Shown: one piece after another, positions 22,499 to 24,976 of the stretch
Numbering within the stretch: position 1 is the first letter of the stretch
Layout of the letters: every line of letters begins with the position of its first letter
Assembly: GCA_021162325.1 (NCBI GenBank)
Contig: JAGGYV010000280.1
Coordinates: 1 to 24,976 of the forward strand
Length of the DNA: 24,976 nt
Source: Desulfobacteraceae bacterium
Lineage (GTDB): Bacteria > Desulfobacterota > Desulfobacteria > Desulfobacterales > Desulfosalsimonadaceae
Reading direction: 5' to 3'
Translations under genes and position numbers: made by a program
The notes under the pieces: model-generated
Databases searched by the model: none
What the model was told of the DNA's origin: nothing
What the model saw: the letters and a program-made list of their open reading frames with translations, nothing else

Positions 22499-23590
22499 AT
22501 GCATACGGAAAAAGCTGATACCATCATCATCGGGGGCGGCCTCAGCGGGATTTATGCGGCTTTCCTGCTGGCGGAAAAGAAGAAATCATTCGTTTTGCTT
22601 GAATCCCGGTTCCGTGTGGGAGGCAGAATTCTAAGCCCGGAGCATCAAGGCTTTTTTGCTGACCTGGGACCATCCTGGTATTGGCCCATGGTCAACCCGA
22701 AGGTAAGCGCGCTGATACAGACACTGGGCCTTAAAGGATATCCCCAGTTTGAAACAGGCCTGGGCCGATTTCAGGCCAGGGATGGCCATACTGAAACCAT
22801 TGCAGGCTATCCAATGGATCCGCCCGGATGGCGGCTTAAAGGTGGTATGATTTCTCTTGTCAAAGGACTTTGCGCCCGGATTCCCAAAAATGTCATCCGG
22901 CTGAATCATCCGGTCTGCGAAATCGAACGGCTGGGCAACGGTGTTCGGGTCACTGTTGGGCGGCATGACCAGGAACCCAAGTGCCAGCTTACGGCATCCA
23001 GAATCATTCTTGCTTTACCGCCCCGGCTGGCTGCCGGCTCCATTTTGTTTACACCTGATTTGTCTCACAATCTTACCCAGGCCATGCTAAAAGCAAGCAC
23101 CTGGATGGCGGGCCATGCAAAATTTTTTGCTCTGTATGATTCAGCGGTTTGGCGAAAGATTGGCCTTTCCGGCCAGGGGTTCAGCTTGTGTGGCCCTTTG
23201 GGGGAGATTCATGACGGGTCCAGTGAGGCAAACAGGCCATATGGGCTGACTGGATTTGTCGGCATCCCGGCATTGCGGCGCAAAAATAGAGAAAGCATGA
23301 TTCATGCCATCCTTAGCCAGCTTCCTCGTTTTTACGGACAGGAGGCTGGACAGCCAGTCAGAATTTATTATCAGGATTGGGCAAAAGAAGAATTTACCGC
23401 CACTGAATATGACCAGCGGGCTGCCCACAATCATCCCGAGTTCCAGCCGCCTTCAGGAAATACAAGCATCTGGGATGGCACCTTTCACTTTGCCGGCACA
23501 GAAACCGCAGACCATTTGGGCGGTTACCTTGAAGGCGCATTGTCCAGTGCCCAACGGGCTGTTTTAACGGCATATAGTCTTCATCCATAA
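22499..23590 (+). CDS. Flavin-containing amine oxidase family protein (FAD/NAD(P)-binding)
   Basis: The 363-residue product has the FAD-binding Rossmann start DTIIIGGGLSGIYAAFLLAE (residues about 8-27), the LESRFRVGGRI dinucleotide-fold second motif, and the C-terminal FAD site FAGTETADHLGGYLEGALSSAQRA. This is the layout of the amine oxidase/monoamine oxidase and protoporphyrinogen oxidase-like superfamily. It is somewhat shorter than monoamine oxidases (about 450 or more), and the substrate-binding middle is divergent, so the substrate is unknown. I start at the ATG 22499 because the TTG at 22442 has no ribosome-binding site; AGAGGA lies about 13 bases upstream of the ATG. By eye the gene looks richer in GC than its neighbours and could be acquired, which base counting would settle. 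Confidence 0.85.
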   Translation: MHTEKADTIIIGGGLSGIYAAFLLAEKKKSFVLLESRFRVGGRILSPEHQGFFADLGPSWYWPMVNPKVSALIQTLGLKGYPQFETGLGRFQARDGHTETIAGYPMDPPGWRLKGGMISLVKGLCARIPKNVIRLNHPVCEIERLGNGVRVTVGRHDQEPKCQLTASRIILALPPRLAAGSILFTPDLSHNLTQAMLKASTWMAGHAKFFALYDSAVWRKIGLSGQGFSLCGPLGEIHDGSSEANRPYGLTGFVGIPALRRKNRESMIHAILSQLPRFYGQEAGQPVRIYYQDWAKEEFTATEYDQRAAHNHPEFQPPSGNTSIWDGTFHFAGTETADHLGGYLEGALSSAQRAVLTAYSLHP

Positions 23591-23595
23591 ATGAC

Positions 23596-23696
23596 AAATT
23601 TGCCCGATATCTGCGTCAGGCTCAAATTTTAATCCTCGAAATACTTTAGTATGACTGTGGTTAAAATTTTCGCCTTCCTTGATCTCGAACAAATTT
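23596..23696. repeat. Nested inverted-repeat element after the amine oxidase
   Basis: Outer arms AAATTTG (23596-23602) and CAAATTT (23690-23696) enclose inner arms AAATTTTAATCC (23624-23635) and GGTTAAAATTT (23659-23669). The centre has ATAC-TTTA-GTAT. The unit begins 5 bases past the amine oxidase stop, has no coding capacity and resembles other palindromic repeats of the window in architecture but not sequence. Confidence 0.55.
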
Positions 23697-23727
23697 ATTC
23701 TATTTCTGGATGGACACAATCTGATTT

Positions 23728-23860
23728 TTATGCCTGTGGCCGCAGGCGATGCCTTATTTTTCTCATCCCTACCCGCAAAGTTGAGGGATTCACATTAAGA
23801 AGCTCCGCAGCACCGCCTTTGAACACGGTACGGAACCGAGGATTTTCTGGGGTCTTTTCC
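23728..23860 (-). pseudogene. 3' remnant of a sigma-54-dependent activator gene (Fis-type HTH)
   Basis: A minus-strand frame ending at TAA 23728-23730 reads KTPENPRFRTVF, then KGGAAELLNVNPSTLR, then VGMRKIRHRL. KGGAAELLxxxPSTLRxRMKKLxI is the C-terminal recognition helix-turn-helix of NtrC/FhlA-type enhancer-binding proteins, which is the very end of such genes. Nothing upstream in this frame resembles the AAA+ domain (no GAFTGA or Walker motifs). The stop position and motif order fit the natural end of the ancestral gene. Confidence 0.6.
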
Positions 23861-24121
23861 AAGACCATGGCAGTGTATCTTATAGCAATACTACAAATAT
23901 ATATCGTAGTAATTCTATGAATACACGAAGGCCTTGATCCAGATGGGTGACTGGTGCGAATCAGCACATTGTTGATCGTAACCAAAAAAAAGAAATAACG
24001 GGTGCATGCAGAGCTAAAAACAAAATTTTGCCGGATCGGAAGTTATGAGATCAAGCAAAAAAAATACTGTTTTTTTTGAAGGGAGATGTGTTTTTTTACT
24101 TGCCCCGTCCCTTAATGGGTG

Positions 24122-24163
24122 ACCCTGCTTACCCTACCCTGCTTACCCTACCCTGCTTACCCC
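24122..24163. repeat. Three tandem copies of a 14-bp unit
   Basis: ACCCTGCTTACCCT occurs three times head to tail (24122-24135, 24136-24149, 24150-24163, the last slightly changed). It lies 15 bases upstream of the toxin -35 box. No spacer structure is present, so it is not a CRISPR array. It could be a slippage-prone tract or regulator sites. Confidence 0.7.
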
Positions 24164-24177
24164 TCCAAAAAGAGTAA

Positions 24178-24206
24178 TTGACATTGTCCCTACAATGCCA
24201 TAAGTT
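24178..24206 (+). promoter_or_regulatory. Candidate toxin-antitoxin promoter with overlapping operator
   Basis: TTGACA (24178-24183) and TAAGTT (24201-24206) are 17 bases apart; TACAAT at 24191-24196 is an alternative -10 box. The inverted repeat CATTGT-CCCT-ACAATG (24182-24197) overlaps both and is well placed for autorepression by the CopG-type antitoxin. The first reading puts the start point at or next to the toxin ATG (24213), which has no ribosome-binding site, so the message may be leaderless. Confidence 0.45.
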
Positions 24207-24212
24207 ATTGTC

Positions 24213-24485
24213 ATGAAAATATTTAGATGGAATGCGGAAAAAAACGAGGTTCTGGCCAGGAAAAGAGGGATCACATTCGAAGAAATAGTTCAGAGGATTG
24301 AAGCAGGGGCTAAGGTTGTTGAAACGGAACATCCAAACAAGAAGAAATATCCGCATCAAAAAATACTGATCGTTGATGTGGATGGATATGCCTATTTGGT
24401 TCCATGTGTTATAGACAAGAACGAATATTTTCTTAAAACGATTATTCCCAGCCGGAAGGCAACCAAAAAATACCTTGGAGGATAA
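24213..24485 (+). CDS. BrnT-type toxin of a type II toxin-antitoxin system
   Basis: This 90-residue, basic, BrnT/DUF497-like protein starts MKIFRWNAEKNEVLARKRGITFEEI. The W-[ND]-x-x-K-N-x-x-x-x-x-x-R-G-I-[ST]-FEE pattern of the family is clear. It ends with a strand pair and IIPSRKATKKYLGG, where R-I-I-S-A-R-K-A-T is usual in BrnT. BrnT proteins are RelE-fold ribonucleases that block translation, and the antitoxin is encoded downstream. The antitoxin starts 6 bases after the toxin stop. No ribosome-binding site precedes the ATG at 24213, and translation might start on a leaderless message. Residues HPNKKKYPHQK before the final strands are more divergent than in classical BrnT, so this may be a subgroup. 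Confidence 0.8.
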   Translation: MKIFRWNAEKNEVLARKRGITFEEIVQRIEAGAKVVETEHPNKKKYPHQKILIVDVDGYAYLVPCVIDKNEYFLKTIIPSRKATKKYLGG

Positions 24486-24490
24486 CTAAA

Positions 24491-24769
24491 ATGAATAAAA
24501 AACAAAAAAAGATAGTTCTTGACGGATACGAGAAGGAAATCTTGGAGGCATACGAGAATGGCACGCTAAATCCTTCAAAATCTCAGGTTGATTACCAGGC
24601 GATCGCCCGCAATTCAATGAAAAAGAATCGAAAGATAAACATAAGGATTTCGGAAAATGTCCTTTCCACCTTGCAAAGAAGGGCCGCACGGGAAGGCATC
24701 CCCTATCAAACATTGATTGGAAGCGTGCTTCATAAATATGCCAGTGGCTTTTTAAAAGAGGCAAGATAA
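24491..24769 (+). CDS. CopG/BrnA-type antitoxin
   Basis: The 92-residue protein is a ribbon-helix-helix antitoxin. The C-terminal part has NIRISENVLSTLQRRAARE, then GIPYQTLIGSVLHKYASG, the CopG-type pattern with IN-[IV]-R-[IL]-S and (G)-x-PYQTL. The N-terminal 45 residues (with many Lys and Glu) would be the toxin-binding arm. GGAGG sits 9 bases before the ATG at 24491. The preceding toxin gene ends 5 bases upstream, so both share one message. It should neutralise the BrnT-type toxin and, with it, bind the operator upstream. The toxin-first order with the RHH domain at the C-terminus is the layout usual for BrnT/BrnA-like pairs. Confidence 0.8.
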   Translation: MNKKQKKIVLDGYEKEILEAYENGTLNPSKSQVDYQAIARNSMKKNRKINIRISENVLSTLQRRAAREGIPYQTLIGSVLHKYASGFLKEAR

Positions 24770-24976
24770 AAGGGACAGCTGAAAGAACCATTCCCTATTA
24801 AAACTCAATATTTTCCCAATTCCGAAAAAGTCCAATGGTGTCAGGTCTGTTATCTTGACGACGAGCCATACCTGAATGTGTATTTTTCAATAAACACCAG
24901 TCGCCGTATTCATATAAAAGTATAAAAGGGGTCGCATCTTAATTATTAATTATTAGGATCTTCATTCATTTTTAAT
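24770..24976. other. Downstream flank of the toxin-antitoxin pair, no gene seen
   Basis: These 207 bases hold no coding region I can support. GGTGTCAGGTCTG at 24837-24849 and AAAGGGGTCGCATC near 24925 are phrases I associate with repeats found next to transposase-related genes, but I cannot confirm them. AATTATT is repeated in tandem at about 24941-24953. The right side is cut by the window edge. Confidence 0.3.

Larger units (their letters stand above)
23697..24212. other. 516 bases of gene debris and repeats before the toxin gene
   Basis: Apart from the sigma-54 activator remnant (23728-23860), a 14-bp tandem repeat (24122-24163) and the toxin promoter region, this stretch shows no supported gene. 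A plus-strand open frame at 23651-23920 has no family resemblance and overlaps the remnant. The A/T runs at about 24057-24096 give no clear terminator. Confidence 0.5.

Noticed and set aside
23651..23920. Plus-strand open frame of 89 codons after the amine oxidase
   Set aside because: It begins inside the palindromic element, overlaps the activator remnant on the other strand and matches nothing I know.
24122..24163. Tandem 14-bp repeats considered as a CRISPR array
   Set aside because: The copies are head to tail without spacers.
24486..24791. Minus-strand open frame of 101 codons over the antitoxin
   Set aside because: Antisense to a gene with a clear ribbon-helix-helix pattern and ribosome-binding site.

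Overview
The window reads as an ordinary stretch of chromosome from an AT-leaning anaerobic deltaproteobacterium, most likely a sulfate reducer of the Desulfobacterales. That placement is an inference from gene content. It rests on a selenium-metabolism LysR/YedF pair, a ferredoxin-like nitroreductase beside a DUF364 protein, a CxxCxxCC protein, a many-PAS histidine kinase and several families of dispersed palindromic repeats. No rRNA, tRNA, CRISPR array or prophage was seen.

Layout. 1-133 is the 3' end of a TrmO/TsaA-like tRNA methyltransferase gene. It converges on an orphan PAS histidine kinase (148-2340, minus), followed by the FAD glycerol-3-phosphate dehydrogenase glpD (minus). At 4641-7154 is a compact locus: trmJ and a LysR regulator on the minus strand, diverging from yedF on the plus strand across a promoter region with a perfect 16-bp palindrome. 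7155-8517 is a repeat island. It holds two adjacent ~136-bp inverted-repeat elements between copies of a ~38-bp direct repeat, then a REP-associated tyrosine transposase gene flanked by copies of an identical 32-bp REP hairpin.

8518-14890 carries a DUF3783 gene, an HD-domain nucleotidase-like gene, a small membrane protein, an iron-sulfur PD-(D/E)XK nuclease with a secreted Ig-like protein directly upstream of it in the same direction, the histidine genes hisE-hisG, and a 307-residue protein of unknown function. 14891-17748 holds a nested-hairpin repeat, a YkgJ-type protein, a decayed DcrB/PsbP-like fragment, a radical SAM protein with a second Cys cluster, and the overlapping pair ykvA-like/yceH. 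17749-22219 holds a zeta-toxin-like P-loop remnant fused to a repeat end, an MFS carrier, a conserved dispersed repeat, the coupled DUF364-nitroreductase pair and a polytopic membrane protein. 22499-24769 carries a flavin amine oxidase, a region of gene debris (a sigma-54 activator HTH remnant and repeats), and a BrnT-type toxin with a CopG-type antitoxin.

Genes that probably work together are LysR with yedF (selenium or sulfur handling), hisE with hisG (first two steps of histidine synthesis), DUF364 with the Fe-S nitroreductase (start and stop codons one base apart), the nuclease with the secreted protein (shared transcript only), and the toxin-antitoxin pair. I found no large new multigene system. 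The most interesting items are the repeat/transposase island, the small coupled redox pair, the free-standing Fe-S nuclease, the radical SAM protein, and three gene remnants lying next to repeats or functional genes.
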